A DNA stretch of 64,000 nucleotides from Sistotremastrum niveocremeum HHB9708 (taxonomy: Eukaryota > Basidiomycota > Agaricomycetes > Sistotremastrales > Sistotremastraceae). How positions within the stretch are numbered: position 1 is the stretch's first letter; every line of letters begins with the position of its first letter. Location of the stretch: contig KV419394.1 in NCBI GenBank assembly GCA_001630475.1, positions 992,001 through 1,056,000 on the forward strand, read 5' to 3'. The position numbers were made by a program, and so were the translations under genes. Shown here piece by piece: positions 23,797-35,255 of this stretch. The notes below the pieces were generated by a model, which was given only the letters and a program-made list of their open reading frames with translations, had not been told where the DNA came from and ran no database searches.

Positions 23797-25230
23797 ATGC
23801 CTCGGTGCACTCGTTCGGGATGCAACAAAGAATACTCGGCCGGCTCTCCAGACGAATGTCGTTATCACCCAGGTGCACCAGTGAGGCCTTCCATCGATGA
23901 AGATTGAGAAAATCGTGAACCTGAATCACATCAACGCGGTCCATAGGTCTTCCATGAAGGTCTCAAGTCATGGTCGTGCTGCTCAGGTGTCAATAAGCCG
24001 GTGCTGGATTTTGAGTCTTTCATGGCTTTGCCGGTACGTGGTGTTGCTCCCCAGCCACTCACGCGACCTAATCGTTGCCTAAGGGGTGTGAGGTCGAAAC
24101 AACCCACACCGATGTCAAGTCTGTCAAGGAGCCTGCAAAGGCTACTTCTGTTTCTCAAGGACCCAATCTCACAATGAACTCTGTGGACGGAAAAGAAGTG
24201 TATTCATCTGCTCCACCAGCATCCGTAAACCCAAGTGCGCCAGTTGCTGCGACTTCCACGGTGGCTCCAGTTGCTCCGGCTGCACCAACACCTGCACCTT
24301 TGGCAGAAGATGATCTGGACGCACCTGTAGAGCCGGGCACGAAGTGTAAGCGTCAGGCGTGTGGGAAGACCTACATCAGCGACGCACTGAGCCGTCATGG
24401 AGATGGCGAGGAGGCCGTTTGTGTTTTTCACCCCTTACCGGTGCGTCCACGTGCTGAGGGTTTATGACTGCTTCTAAATCCAGAGTCCAGCCATTGTTCC
24501 ACGAAGGCAGCAAGGCAAGAGATGTTGCCCTCATTATCTGGCCACATATTGATCCCGTCCTCAGGGTTATCTCTGTTGCAAACGCAAGGTCCTTGAGTTC
24601 GACGAGTTTCTCAAAATCGAGGGTTGTACCAAAGGTCGTCATCTCTTTGTGCCGCAGAGTAAAGTATGTAGAAGTTCTTGCTGTCTTTAAAGCGATTTAA
24701 CCAAGATCTTTGTAGCCGGGTCAAGTGGAGGAGCTGGTGAATTGTCGCATCGATCACTATCAAACTCCGACTGCCGTTCACGTTTCTATTTTTGCGAAGA
24801 AAGTGGACAAGGAGAAAAGCAAAGTCGTCCTAGACGAATCTGTCGTACGTATCTCTTTCCAAGGTTGTCACAATGCACCACTTGACGATTTGAATATCAG
24901 CTTTCCCTTGAACTTTATCTTCCGGACTCGAAACGATTTTCAAAGTCTCTTAATTTGTTTGGGCCTATCAACCCTGCTGCCTCATCTTGGCAGTTTTTCG
25001 GGACCAAGGTAAATATATGTATTTCTGTGCTGGTGTCATATATATTGACCAATGCAAAGGTCGAGGTGGTACTTGCGAAAAAGGACGGCAGGAGCTGGAA
25101 TGTTCTAGAGAAGACCACTAAGGATTTGGGTGCATATAATCTCACATTTGGTGTTGGAGGTCGAACCGGTACTGTTGGCGCAAAAGAGGTCGTTTTAGAT
25201 GAAGGAAATCAAAATAGATCATCGGTTTAG
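23797..25230 (+). CDS. CHORD and CS domain cochaperone (CHORDC1/RAR1-like)
   Basis: CHORD proteins bind HSP90 and, with SGT1, support assembly of client complexes. The first CHORD zinc domain starts MPRCTRSGCNKEYSAGSPDE and continues across an intron as VFHEGLKSWSCCSGVNKPVL. A linker rich in Ala, Pro, Thr and Val (about residues 100-150) follows. The second CHORD begins EPGKC-type, seen as EPGTKCKRQACGKTYISD, with FHEGSK and the CCK(R)RVLEFDEFLKI part after further introns. The C-terminal CS domain contains CRIDHYQTPTAVHVSIFAKK and ends near VVLDEGNQNRSSV. The architecture CHORD-CHORD-CS matches metazoan CHORDC1 and differs from plant RAR1, which lacks CS. Confidence 0.92.
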
Positions 25231-25351
25231 AGCATTGATATCCATAAGAGTCCACAATGCAGCCAACTGCCCATTGACCGAATTCGCGACCAGTTCGATT
25301 AGTCATGAGGTAGTGGTGATGTAGATCAGGCTCTAGGTAAATATATCTAGT

Positions 25352-28300
25352 CTATAACTTTCCGGGTTTCTCTAAAATCTCTATGCATTGAATGGCATCG
25401 TCCGCCCGAAGGTCATTAAATGATTGTAGGGATATTCCACACTCTGTCCCTCGCTTGGCTTCTAAGACATCCTTTTTCAGGTGCCGGAAGGTTTCAATGT
25501 TGCCTATTCATCGCGATTAATCGAAGTCATAAATAATCTCGCTGGAGTGGGTTACCTTCGAAGATGGCGTTGCCTGCGCGGACAACACGAGCTTTCCGGC
25601 TTTTCTCAAGAGATCCATTCGTCACTCGACATCCCGCAACTTTCATGGTCTGCTTGCCCTTCAGTTGAATCTCGAAGATTTGAAGCACTGAAGCCTCTCC
25701 GGTTACTCTTTGCTCGATGATAGGAGGTAATAGTTTGATAACCTCCGATGTTACATCTTCCATCAGGCGATAGATAATCGGCGATTCTATGATCTGTATA
25801 TCGCTGGCCGATGCTATAGCCTCCACTGCACGGGGCGTCGAGACGGAGAAGGCAACAATCAAAGCTATCAAAATCGATCAGAGGTTTTATCATGAAGTCA
25901 AGCGACGACCTGCCTTCAGAGGTTTTAGCCATCAGAACGTCCGACTCCGTAACATCCCCAACGCCACTGGACACGATTTTCACCTTCGCGTGTTTATTTC
26001 CGATCCCTTCAAGGGCGCCCACGACTGCTTCTACACTTCCGCTAACATCGCACTTGATGACCAGACGGAGTTCCTTCTGCAAATCTTCTGTCGGGCGATC
26101 CTCGGCGACGGATCTCGACGAGGTGCGTGTTTTGGTGGAAACCTTGAGAAGTTCCTTTTGACGCTTCTCGCGGTCCAGTTGTCGCTGGACATTGATGGCT
26201 TCTGCGTCCTCCACGACTGCTGCCAAATCGGCCCTGCGAACTCGATTAATGATCGCCCGCTTGATGTCGTGTTCTTCGCCTTCGAGAACTTCATCACCAG
26301 CCGCTGGCAAACTCTTCCATCCAGCAACAGTAACCGCCATTCCGGGTTGAGCAAGTTTGACAACTTTACCATTGGCATCCGTCATCTGTCTGACTTTGGC
26401 ATGCACAAAGCCGCTGATGATATGCGATTGTGGCTTCAAGGAACCCCGGAGGAGGAGCACTGTGGCAACCGGACTGATCGAACGGATTAGAATACGTTGT
26501 TTGGGAAGAAATTGGCTGTTGACCGCACCCCAATCCTTTTTGCATCCTGGATTCCACAATATATCCCTGAGCTTGGCCTTCGACGTCGGATCTGAGCTCC
26601 TGCAGTTCTGCCAAAGCAGATATATTCTCTATCAAGAGATCCAGACCCTGACCAGTAAGGCCAGAGACGTGCACTACAGGGACCTCGCCGCCGAAGGTCT
26701 CGAGCTCCAGACCTTCAGCTAACAGGGCTTTCTCGATCTTTTCCTGTAAAGTGCATGTAAGTAGAAGATCCATCACCGAGCATTTATACTGACCACGTCA
26801 ACTCCTGGCTTGTCGACTTTGTTAATTGCTACGACAACACCGATATTGCCTTCGTCTTTTTTAATTAGATTAATGACTTCTTTCGTTTGTGGCATTACAC
26901 CGTCATCAGCCGCGACAACTAGAACGACGATGTCTGTCATCCGAGCACCCCGAGCGCGCATTGCTGAAAATGCTGCGTGGCCCGGTGTATCTAGGAATGT
27001 GATGGTTCGAGCCCCGGATTGAGATGTGCCAGGAACGTTGACAGAGAAAGCTCCGATATGTTGAGTGATTCCTCCTGATTCGCCTTTCGCGACTGAAGAC
27101 GATCGGAGAGTATCCAGGAGTGTGGTTTTGCCGTGATCAACATGCCCCATGATCGTTACGACTGGGGGTCGCTCTGGTAAATTGGCAACATCTGGATGCG
27201 GTGGTCTATCACGCATGAATATAAGATCTCTCCGAGGTTACTTAGGAAGGATAGACATACAAGGGGTGTAAATCGAATGCAGCTTCGTCATCCACTATTG
27301 GATCAAAACCTAGCTCCATGGCGAGGAGTGATGCGTCATCCGACCTTAAAACTGCAAGAATGAGCTAAGACGAAAATTATTCATATATCTGAACTCCTAC
27401 TATGATCATATGACAGTTCGCCCATTCCAGCTTGTTTCATCTTGCGTTGAAGGACGCCTACATTCACTTAAAAACAGTGTGCCAAGACGCAGAAGTAGAC
27501 TTACCTTGCCGTAATCCCAATAGTCGGGAAAGATTAGCCACAGATGTCACCTCCGGGATAAACACCCTTCTTGACGCCGAAAGGGCCTTAACAGGTTTCA
27601 AGCGAATGGGTTTCACTTGCTTCGCGGTAGTATTCGTAGAAGACGTGTGGCCTTTCTCTTGTGCAACCGACTGTGCCAACTTTTCTTTCAGACGGAAAGC
27701 CCTCCGTTGAGCAGCTTTGTTCGATTCTCCTCGAAGAGTTTCGGGCTCTGGCTCATCCAGCACCGTACTTCTGTCTTTCTGGTCCTCGTTCGGCTCTATG
27801 TCCTGTTCCATGTCCTTTTCTGCGGCAATTAAGCTGGATTGGGAAGGGGCATCATTGTCAGGATGTTCTATCTGTCTTTTGTGAGGTGTGGGTGAGGAAG
27901 TGGATGCTCTTGGTTCGCGGCGAGCGTAAGCGGGGTCATTAGTATTTCTGCGATATGAGCTATCTGCAGATCGTGAGGGTGACTGAGTATTGTCAGCTGC
28001 GAGTAATGTAATAGACGAGGAACCGTACTTGGGGTCGTAATTCTGCTCTATACGCTGGTCGCTTCGAAGGACCTTCCTGTCGCGGATTCCAGTTATTCGG
28101 TGAATCATTAGGACCCGCTCTTCGAGATTGGTTTGCAAGTGGTCTAAGTATATCTCCTAATAGTGATCCAGGTGAAGGGTGCGTCCTTGCTCGTAAGGGT
28201 GATCGTGGTCTTGCGTCGCGAGTGTCATCAGGTCTGGCCGGTCTAGCAGAAGGCCACTTTTGAATAATTGGCGATGGTCTAGGTGAACGCGGGACGTCTC

Positions 28301-28562
28301 CTGAGGCTGACAATGCCCATTTTCCTGGTGCGGCGTGGGTCTTGTCTTCAGCATGAGCATATTTCAAAAGTAAAGCTTGATACGTAACGCACCGAAGCCT
28401 TGGTCGAATTTGCTCTAACTTGCGCGATAGTAGGGACAGCGAGTTGCTGAGCTCGGCGCATTGAGCGTAAATGGACGACTGGACTGAACAGCAAGAGCCA
28501 ACGCCTGACTTCAAAAAGCTCTTGAAAGTCGCTTGCCGGCCAAATTGAGCAGACTTTCTCAA
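25352..28562 (-). CDS. IFM1: Mitochondrial translation initiation factor IF-2
   Basis: GTPase that brings initiator tRNA to the mitochondrial small subunit. The first ~330 residues are basic, Ser/Pro/Arg-rich and poorly conserved, starting [20 protein letters not shown], compatible with a mitochondrial presequence. An IF2-N-like motif [20 protein letters not shown] follows. The GTPase domain is unmistakable: G1 [10 protein letters not shown]2 within [13 protein letters not shown]3 DTPGHAAF, G4 NKVD. Domains II to IV follow, and the C-terminus ends with [20 protein letters not shown] and then KPGKL. The stop is at 25352. Six or more exons. Its start codon is only 24 bp from that of the scramblase gene on the other strand. 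Confidence 0.93.
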
Positions 28563-28586
28563 TCACGTGCCGAAGTTGCCGAAGTT
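28563..28586. promoter_or_regulatory. 24-bp gap between divergent IF-2 and scramblase start codons, with CACGTG E-box
   Basis: The palindromic hexamer CACGTG (28564-28569), a site for bHLH proteins in fungi such as Cbf1/Pho4-type factors, lies in the only shared non-coding DNA. Transcription start sites for each gene must lie very close to or within the other's transcribed region. Confidence 0.45.
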
Positions 28587-29994
28587 ATGTTCCTAGTTCG
28601 TGCCATCTCGAAAGCACCTCCACCGTCCCTTCGACCCATTTTCAATCGCACCTTCGCATGGTCAAGACATCCAGATCGCACTGAACGAAGTAGACTGCGG
28701 CCGCGCTCAGAGCCCAGACGGAGAGTTCTTGCTAGAAGCCCTCAGGACTCGGAGAAGACAGACCAGGATGACCCTCAGATCTCTAACTCTGAGGTATGGC
28801 AAGAGGCCAGCGTACGACCAATACGCAACGCAGGAGACAGTCTTCGCTATCTTTTGCAAAATGATCATCTCGTAGTCACTCGGTGTGTTCACTGATTACC
28901 TAGACCCCGTTCTCATTTCATGTACGAACGCACATAGACAGATCGAAATGTTGAATATATTCGCTGGATTTGAACAAGCGAACAGATATGCCATTAATGA
29001 TATCGAGGGTCAGCCTATGGGCTATATTGTTGAAGAGCATCGTGGCATTCTCTCCATGTTTTCTCGACAACTGTTTCGAACGCACCGGCCTTTCAATGCG
29101 GTTGTGATGGATCTGGAGGGTGAACCTATACTCTGGGTCGGTCTTTAACTTGATTTCGTGGAAATGGTCTCTCAGCGGATGACTAGATTCGGCGACCGTT
29201 TGCATGGATCAACTCAAGGATGTACGTTCAGCGAAGTCTGATCGACGACACACGAGGTGTTGGACTGCAAGAGTTAGAGCAGGCACCAACTCTCGATACT
29301 TTTGGAGAGGTCCAGCAACGGTGGCATATGTGGCGACGGCGTTATGACCTATTTTTGAGGTGCATCCTTATACTATACTGTTGATTTTATCCTTGACGTC
29401 GACCGTTTTGGTCCAGGCAAGACCAAGAGACCATTGTGTCATCTGTGACTGAGAAACAGCCTGAACCTTCTCAAGAAGAGTTCAATCAAGTCGCTATTGT
29501 TGACGAAGGGCTGTTTGCTTGGGACTTTACTTTACTTAACGGACAGGGACAGGAATTGGCCAGTATCTCTCGATCTTTCCGTGGGTTTGGGCGAGAGGTA
29601 AGTTGACCTGCGAGTAGACATATGGTATTGACAGAAGTTGGAGTAGTTATTCACGGATACTGGTCAATACGGTATCCGATTTGGACGCGAAAACCCGGAA
29701 GAAACTTCGGTGTCTTTGACTCTCGAAGAACGAGCTGTAAGAGTATCTCAAAAAATTGTGAACGAGACGCTCACACCTTTTCTTCACAGCTCACACTAGC
29801 ACTAGCGGGTCAGTATGATTCTCCTCAATTAAAACATATACTAACATTCGCCAGTCAATATTGACGTCGATTACTTCTCGCGGCACTCCAGTGGACAGTA
29901 AGCCTATCATGTCGAGTTCTGTGCACCTGACTCATCGTTCGCGCCCAGTCATATGGGAATGGGTTGGGGATTATTTGGGGATTGGGGAGAATAG
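28587..29994 (+). CDS. Phospholipid scramblase family protein (AIM25-like)
   Basis: Scramblase-fold protein; the yeast member AIM25 is mitochondrial. The N-terminus is basic (MFLVRAISKAPPPSLRPIFN), fitting a mitochondrial presequence. The core barrel begins LNIFAGFEQANRYAINDIEG and continues GYIVEEHRGILSMFSRQLFR with TH(R)PF, then VVMDLEGEPIL. Later exons carry VAIVDEGLFAWDFTLLNGQG and a SRSFRGFGRE segment. The end is resolved by an intron (about 29899-29949), giving HHMGMGWGLFGDWGE before a stop at 29994. At least seven exons. Whether this fungal protein scrambles lipids is unproven; the family name is by homology. Confidence 0.9.
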
Positions 29995-30105
29995 ACTCTG
30001 GTAAGTCCTAGACGAACTACAGTCGGAACTCAGACGTGGCTCAAGTGTATACAAATCAAATCAGATAACAATAAAAACGTAAAGAAACCTAGATCGAGAC
30101 AGAAA

Positions 30106-31075
30106 TCATTCTTCGTATATCCTCACTCGCCCTCCTCCCCACTTCGTCATGACCATTCTTCCTAGTGAAGTCGGCTGCGAAAATGCCACTTGGCCATCTT
30201 CGGGGCGAAGAACGCAGCCATGGATGAACGTCGCAGCGGCAGCAGACAACAACTGAGTTGCGATGCCTTTCCTGCGATAATCCAAAGAAACGAATAAACG
30301 CGGTATGCCCATCGTTGTAGGCAGGAGTTCTGGTCTGCAGAAGAGACCGGCGTCCACACAGAGCAGATCCTCGCTGTTCTCCGATTCTTCTGCGGGAGAT
30401 GCTATTTCCATGGCATGCTCAATGCGGCTAGCGATAACGCAGCCGACGATGCGCTCTCGTGTGGGACTTGTCGGAGTGAGGAATAGATAGGCTTTAGATG
30501 ATTTAAGGGTGGAGGGTGTGAGGGCTGGGGCGGATAGTGAACGGTTGATCGTATCAAGTAGTCTTGAGATCTATGAAAGGTTTCATTGGCACATCAACAA
30601 GTTCAGGGCGTGAACTCACCTTGGAGCCAATGACACCACCGATGCTGCAGTCGACGCAGAGAATACGACTTTTCACTTTGTCAAGCCGCGATTCAATTAC
30701 TCGAACGTTTTGTTTGACAGCTGCTCTGTTCTCTTCTTTTCCCCATTCGAGTCCTTTGGAGACGCGACTACAATGCGACTTGTGAAGCGCGACATCATCT
30801 GCTGCGCCTATGGTATACGACAGCCCGCATATCGAGCACGCTTTCAGGGAGGAGACCGTGTCAAAGTGAAGCTGCGTCAATTCACTCGTGGTCTTTTGCT
30901 TTTTAGCTTTGGGTAGAGATTGGAAATTTAAGATATTGGATTGTTGGAGGGGTCGCTTGCGTTTTAGAGGGTGGATCTGAGGCAGCTCTTCTGGCTCAGG
31001 CGAAGAGCTGGTCTGGGGGGATGATGTGAATGGCGCGGCTTTCTTGCGAGAGAGGTATGTGCGTTTGATAGACAT
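30106..31075 (-). CDS. ECO1: Cohesin acetyltransferase ECO1/ESCO
   Basis: ECO1 acetylates the Smc3 head in S phase to establish sister chromatid cohesion. The start MSIKRTYLSRKKA is like other fungal ECO1 proteins; an in-frame upstream Met ten codons earlier is possible. A Pro/Ser-rich linker is followed by the C2H2-type zinc finger CSICGLSYTIGAADDVALHK with the final SHC. The GNAT acetyltransferase domain includes GCVIASRIEHAMEI, then GIPRLFVSLDYRRKGIATQL, which carries the acetyl-CoA binding loop, and ends VAFSQPTSLGRMVMTKWGGG. A single intron lies at about 30573-30619. An ACGCG direct repeat lies about 50 bp upstream of the ATG. Confidence 0.94.
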
Positions 31076-31126
31076 GATAGTGAAGTTGGAATTGACGGAA
31101 AGCAAAAGTGTAACGCTGTGACAAGG

Positions 31127-31136
31127 ACGCGACGCG
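31127..31136 (-). promoter_or_regulatory. Tandem ACGCG motifs (MCB-like) upstream of ECO1
   Basis: Two abutting ACGCG pentamers lie 52-61 bp upstream of the ECO1 start. ACGCG is the core of the MluI cell-cycle box bound by MBF in fungi, which drives G1/S genes. A CACGTG palindrome is also present at 31149-31154. Function is inferred from motif and position only. Confidence 0.4.
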
Positions 31137-31159
31137 ACGGATGTCGATCACGTGCTTTG

Positions 31160-31814
31160 ACTTTGTGGGCGCTACTCTTGGCATTCGGCTCGGCTAACCT
31201 TCGGCAACGTCCTCGGCATCTCGGCCGATCTTTCATCCTGAGGGAAAACACAGGAAGCGTCGGCATGAGGGCATTGTTTTGGGGTCTTCTGGGGAACAGT
31301 CGCAAGGCTTTTTTCAAAGCAAATTGCATGAAATTTTGTAAGAAATCGGCTTGGTTGTGGATCTGTACAAAATTTTGTATTCAATCGAGTGTTTGAAGTG
31401 CCTGAAGCTACAGCAAGGCTTTGGTAAGAGAGCGGGGCGCCGGAGACGAGATTATCGTGGCATCGACTCGGCAGGATGTGTGAAGCTGATAGCCATAGAA
31501 GACATGCCAGCGAAACAACGACAGTACTCGTAAAATAAAATAATAAGCAACGGCCCCGAGAGTGGAGAGCTGCTCCAATTAAATGATTGCCGGCAAGTCG
31601 GCCGCCTCAAGGTATAACGCTCGTCACGCCGTCGACAACACCGCCCGTCTTTCTTTCTTCACCGTCGTCGTCGACGACCTCGGCGTCTCTTCGCTCTCTT
31701 TGTCCCGTCTTCTTCGTGTCCTCAGAGCTCGCTCCGCAGACACATCAGCACCCCAGTTCACACTCTCAATTGCCGTTTCAGTGCCTTGCCCTGAGACACT
31801 CGCCCGCCCACCTC
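31160..31814. other. Divergent intergenic region between ECO1 and the exo-1,3-glucanase gene
   Basis: About 650 bp. A GTCGTCGTCGACGACC stretch lies near 31665. An ORF open from 31587 continues into the glucanase reading frame but lacks an ATG before 31815, so it is taken as 5' leader. Confidence 0.4.
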
Positions 31815-34494
31815 ATGGCCTCAAACCACACCTTCTCTCAGTCCATTCCCTACAACTCCCTCCCAGGCAGCTCAGCCGCTGCGGACCAGATGGATGCCGC
31901 CTCTCCCAACCCTCCATATGTCGATCATCATCATTCTGCACCTCCATCTCCCGGCGCTCTAAATATCGACGACCCACCTCCAGTCCCTGCCGCACCCATT
32001 CCCCGTTTCTACGGCTCTGCTCTTAGAGATAGCGGTCCCCAACCCTACCCACGAGACTCCTATGCCTCCTCAATAGGCACCTCGCACAGTCCTTACGCTT
32101 CCTCAGACGTCGATAGGACCTACACGGGCTCTATCCAAGCTCTTAATCCTACCACCGAAGACCTCGCAAACTACACCATGTCCTCTCGTGGTGATTATCA
32201 GTATGCGGGCAGCCCTCTCATGCGAGAAAGCTATCGCGACGAGAACGACTCTGACCTCTTTTATCCCCCACAAAAGAATTTACCTGACCCCTCTCCTCTC
32301 GCCCTCTCTGAGAAAAATGCCTTGTACTCCCCCGAAAAACGCAGACCATCGAAGAAGACATTGATTGTCGGTGCTGTAATTGGAGGTCTGCTCCTACTTA
32401 TCCTTGGCGTGCTCGTCCCCGTCTATTTCGCCGTCATCAGACCACATAATTCCTCCACCCTAGCCTCCTCCAATCACTCATCCTCTTCCTCCTCCACTGC
32501 TACTTCCGGTGCGGCTTCCCCCACACCCATTGCGGCCATTATCAGCGGCGGTGACGGTAGTACTGTGACAACCGACGATGGCTCCACTTTTACCTACAGC
32601 AACAAGTTTGGCGGTTACTGGGTTCAAGATCCCAACAATCCTTTCAACAATGGCGCTCGAGCTCAAAGCTGGTCCCCGGCCCTGAACGAGACTTTCAGAT
32701 ATGGTATCGACAAAATCAGAGGGTAAGCATGTCGTGTGGCTTCTGTTTCAGGCTTTGTCTGATATCCGCTCAGGGTCAATCTTGGAGGCTGGCTTGTAAC
32801 TGAGCCTTTCATTGTACCGTCGCTATACGAGACCTGGGTCAATACCTCAACACCGGCTGTTGATGAATGGGGTCTCAGCGCCAACATGGCTGCCAATAAC
32901 TCCTTTGCCGACTTGGAAAACCATTATGCTACGTTCATCACCGAGCAGGATTTCGCTGAAATCGCAGGCGCGGGCCTCAACTTCGTCAGAATTCCATTAG
33001 CATATTGGGCGATTGAAACCAGGGGCGATGAACCTTTCCTTGCTAAGACCAGCTGGACTTACTTCCTCAAAGCCATCGAGTGGGCCAGAAAATACGGTAT
33101 TCGCATTAACGTTGATCTGGTGGGTCGGTCTCCATATCCCACGTGATGGAATATATTGACGGACCCCATAGCATGCTGTGCCTGGCTCACAAAACGGCTG
33201 GAATCACTCGGGAAAATTCGGAAGCATAAACTTCTTGAACGGTGTCTCAGGATACTTCAACGCCCAGAGAACCCTTGAATACGTCAGAGTCATCGCCGAG
33301 TTCATTTCACAGCCTCAATACTCGGACGTTGTAGTGATGTTCGGTATCTTGAACGAGCCCGAAGCCCCTATTTTCGGCACCGAAAATCTCCAGCGTTGGT
33401 ATTTGGAGGCATATAATATCGTCAGGAAAGCAAGTGGAACTGGTCAAGGCAAGGGCCCATACGTCTCTATCCATGACGGATTCTTGTCCCCAGGCAACTG
33501 GGTCGATGTCTTCCCCAATGCCGATCGCATGGCCATCGATACCCATCCTTACATTTGCTTCGGTGGTCAGTCGGCCGCTCCCTTGTCCAGCTACGCCGCC
33601 GCACCTTGCGACGATTGGGGTAGCATGATGAATGATTCCTTGTCCAACTTCGGCCTTTCTGGAGCAGGAGAGTTCAGTCTTGCGACCAACGATTGTGGTC
33701 TGTGGGTTAATGGAGTGTTCAACGGGTCTCGTTATGAGGGTACGTATCCTGCCAACCCGCCTCCTGCGGTTGGAAGTTGCGATCAATGGAACGACTGGAC
33801 GACATGGAATAGCGGGACGAAGAGTGCTTTGAAGAACTTTGCCATGTCGAGTATGGACGCTTTACAGAACTGGTTCTTCTGGACATGGAAGATCGGCAAT
33901 TCTACGGTCACTGGCAAGGTTGAATCACCTTTCTGGAGCTACCAACTCGGCCTTCAACAGGGGTAAGCCTTGTTATCATGACTATATTCCCATTCACTAA
34001 TTTCCTCCCACAGGTGGATTCCCACTGACCCTCGTTCTGCCGTGGGCACTTGCCAAAAGTTGGGTCACAGCGCCGATCAATTCCAACCGCCTTTGCAGTC
34101 ATGGCAGACTGGAGGTGCCGGCGCAGGCAATATCCCGGCCAGCGTTCAGCATGCCATTCAGTGGCCTCCTACTACCATGTCATTCGCTACTGACGTGACG
34201 CTCTTGCCATCATACACTCCCACAGGAGTCAACCCGACTCTTCCAGGACCGACGTTCACCCCGACTCCCTCTGCAACTGTCACTGCGACTACAACAGTTG
34301 ACCCTGGAAGCGGCTGGGCGAACCCTCAAGATACGCAAGGAGCGTACGTTGAGATTACCGGATGCACATATCCGGATCCTTGGGGAGGGCTTCTCGTTCC
34401 TATCCCGAACGCACCATGTGCGGCTGCTGGCAGCAAACGTGGGGAAGCGGAAGCAGCTCTTATTACGGACGCACCGGTTCTTACTGGGCGTTAA
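31815..34494 (+). CDS. Exo-beta-1,3-glucanase (GH5 family), type II membrane-anchored, exgD-like
   Basis: Cell-wall glucan hydrolase. The cytosolic N-terminus (~175 residues, Pro/Ser/Tyr-rich) precedes one transmembrane helix, TLIVGAVIGGLLLLILGVLV, and a Ser-rich stalk, so the catalytic domain faces the outside. The GH5 domain begins GVNLGGWLVTEPFIVPSLYE. It includes the substrate His region NVDLHAVPGSQNGWNHSG, the acid/base Glu in the NEP motif of FGILNEPEAPIF, and the HPYICFGG block; the nucleophile Glu is in SGAGEFSLATNDCG. The C-terminus has a Thr/Pro-rich stretch, then GCTYPDPW and a short tail. The start is the ATG at 31815. Introns near 32724, 33118 and 33966. Confidence 0.93.
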
Positions 34495-35255
34495 CTCAGA
34501 CATTTCGGACTCTGATATCTCACATTGTTGAGTTGTATTCTTTTCCTACAGATCGCACATCGCGTTTGTTACATCTTGAACTCTACGACTCGGACTCTTA
34601 CTGCACTTTATTTCTCTTTTCATTGATTTCTTCATTTTCCTCACACGCACTGCTGTGCTCATACGGCTTCGGACTTTTGAACTTTCTCTGTTACTTTTTT
34701 CTTCATGAAATTAGAATACAGATCATGCCTCGCTACGTAGTAGTGCTCTCCGTCAAGAAATTAATGTTCGCCACTTGTCGTGGCATAACGATCTTCGAGG
34801 TCTTCTTGCCCACCATAACCTCCCTCAATATCGTCACGACTATTAGCTGTCTTCTGATCGGTCGAACTTTTGTTCCTAATTTCGGCGAGCTGGGCTTGCT
34901 CCTGGATCGTCAGGGTTGGGGTCGTAGCGGTCAACAACGGTCACAGATATATCTGATGTATGCACCTTTTCTCTTATATAGCGAGCCTCGTCGCCTTGCT
35001 CCTTCGCTTTCCAAGTATCATCCTGTCAATTGATGAGAGAAAAAGAGCGGAAGAGACAAGCCAGAGCACAGAACCTGAGCAGTTGCACCTGAGGACATTG
35101 CAGAATGACGTTAGTACTACTCCGGGCGCCCGTTAAGACCGAGCGCATCTCCAGTCGGTTACAGGGAAATCACATGCGAACCCGGCAAGAGCTCTTAACC
35201 TGAGTCGCCAGCGCCGGTTGGATCCTAGGTCTTCCCCATATCTTCTGCTATCGAC
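34495..35255. other. Intergenic region between glucanase and acyl-CoA synthetase genes
   Basis: About 760 bp between co-oriented genes. The first ~500 bp is T-rich on the + strand and probably 3' UTR. A GC-rich palindrome GGGCGCCC is at about 35126-35133. A 223-codon ORF crossing the glucanase stop is a composition artefact. Confidence 0.4.

Noticed and set aside
34362-35033. 223-codon + ORF overlapping the glucanase end
   Set aside because: No ATG-linked family features, very rich in Ser/Leu/Phe from T-rich DNA, and overlaps the glucanase C-terminus in another frame.
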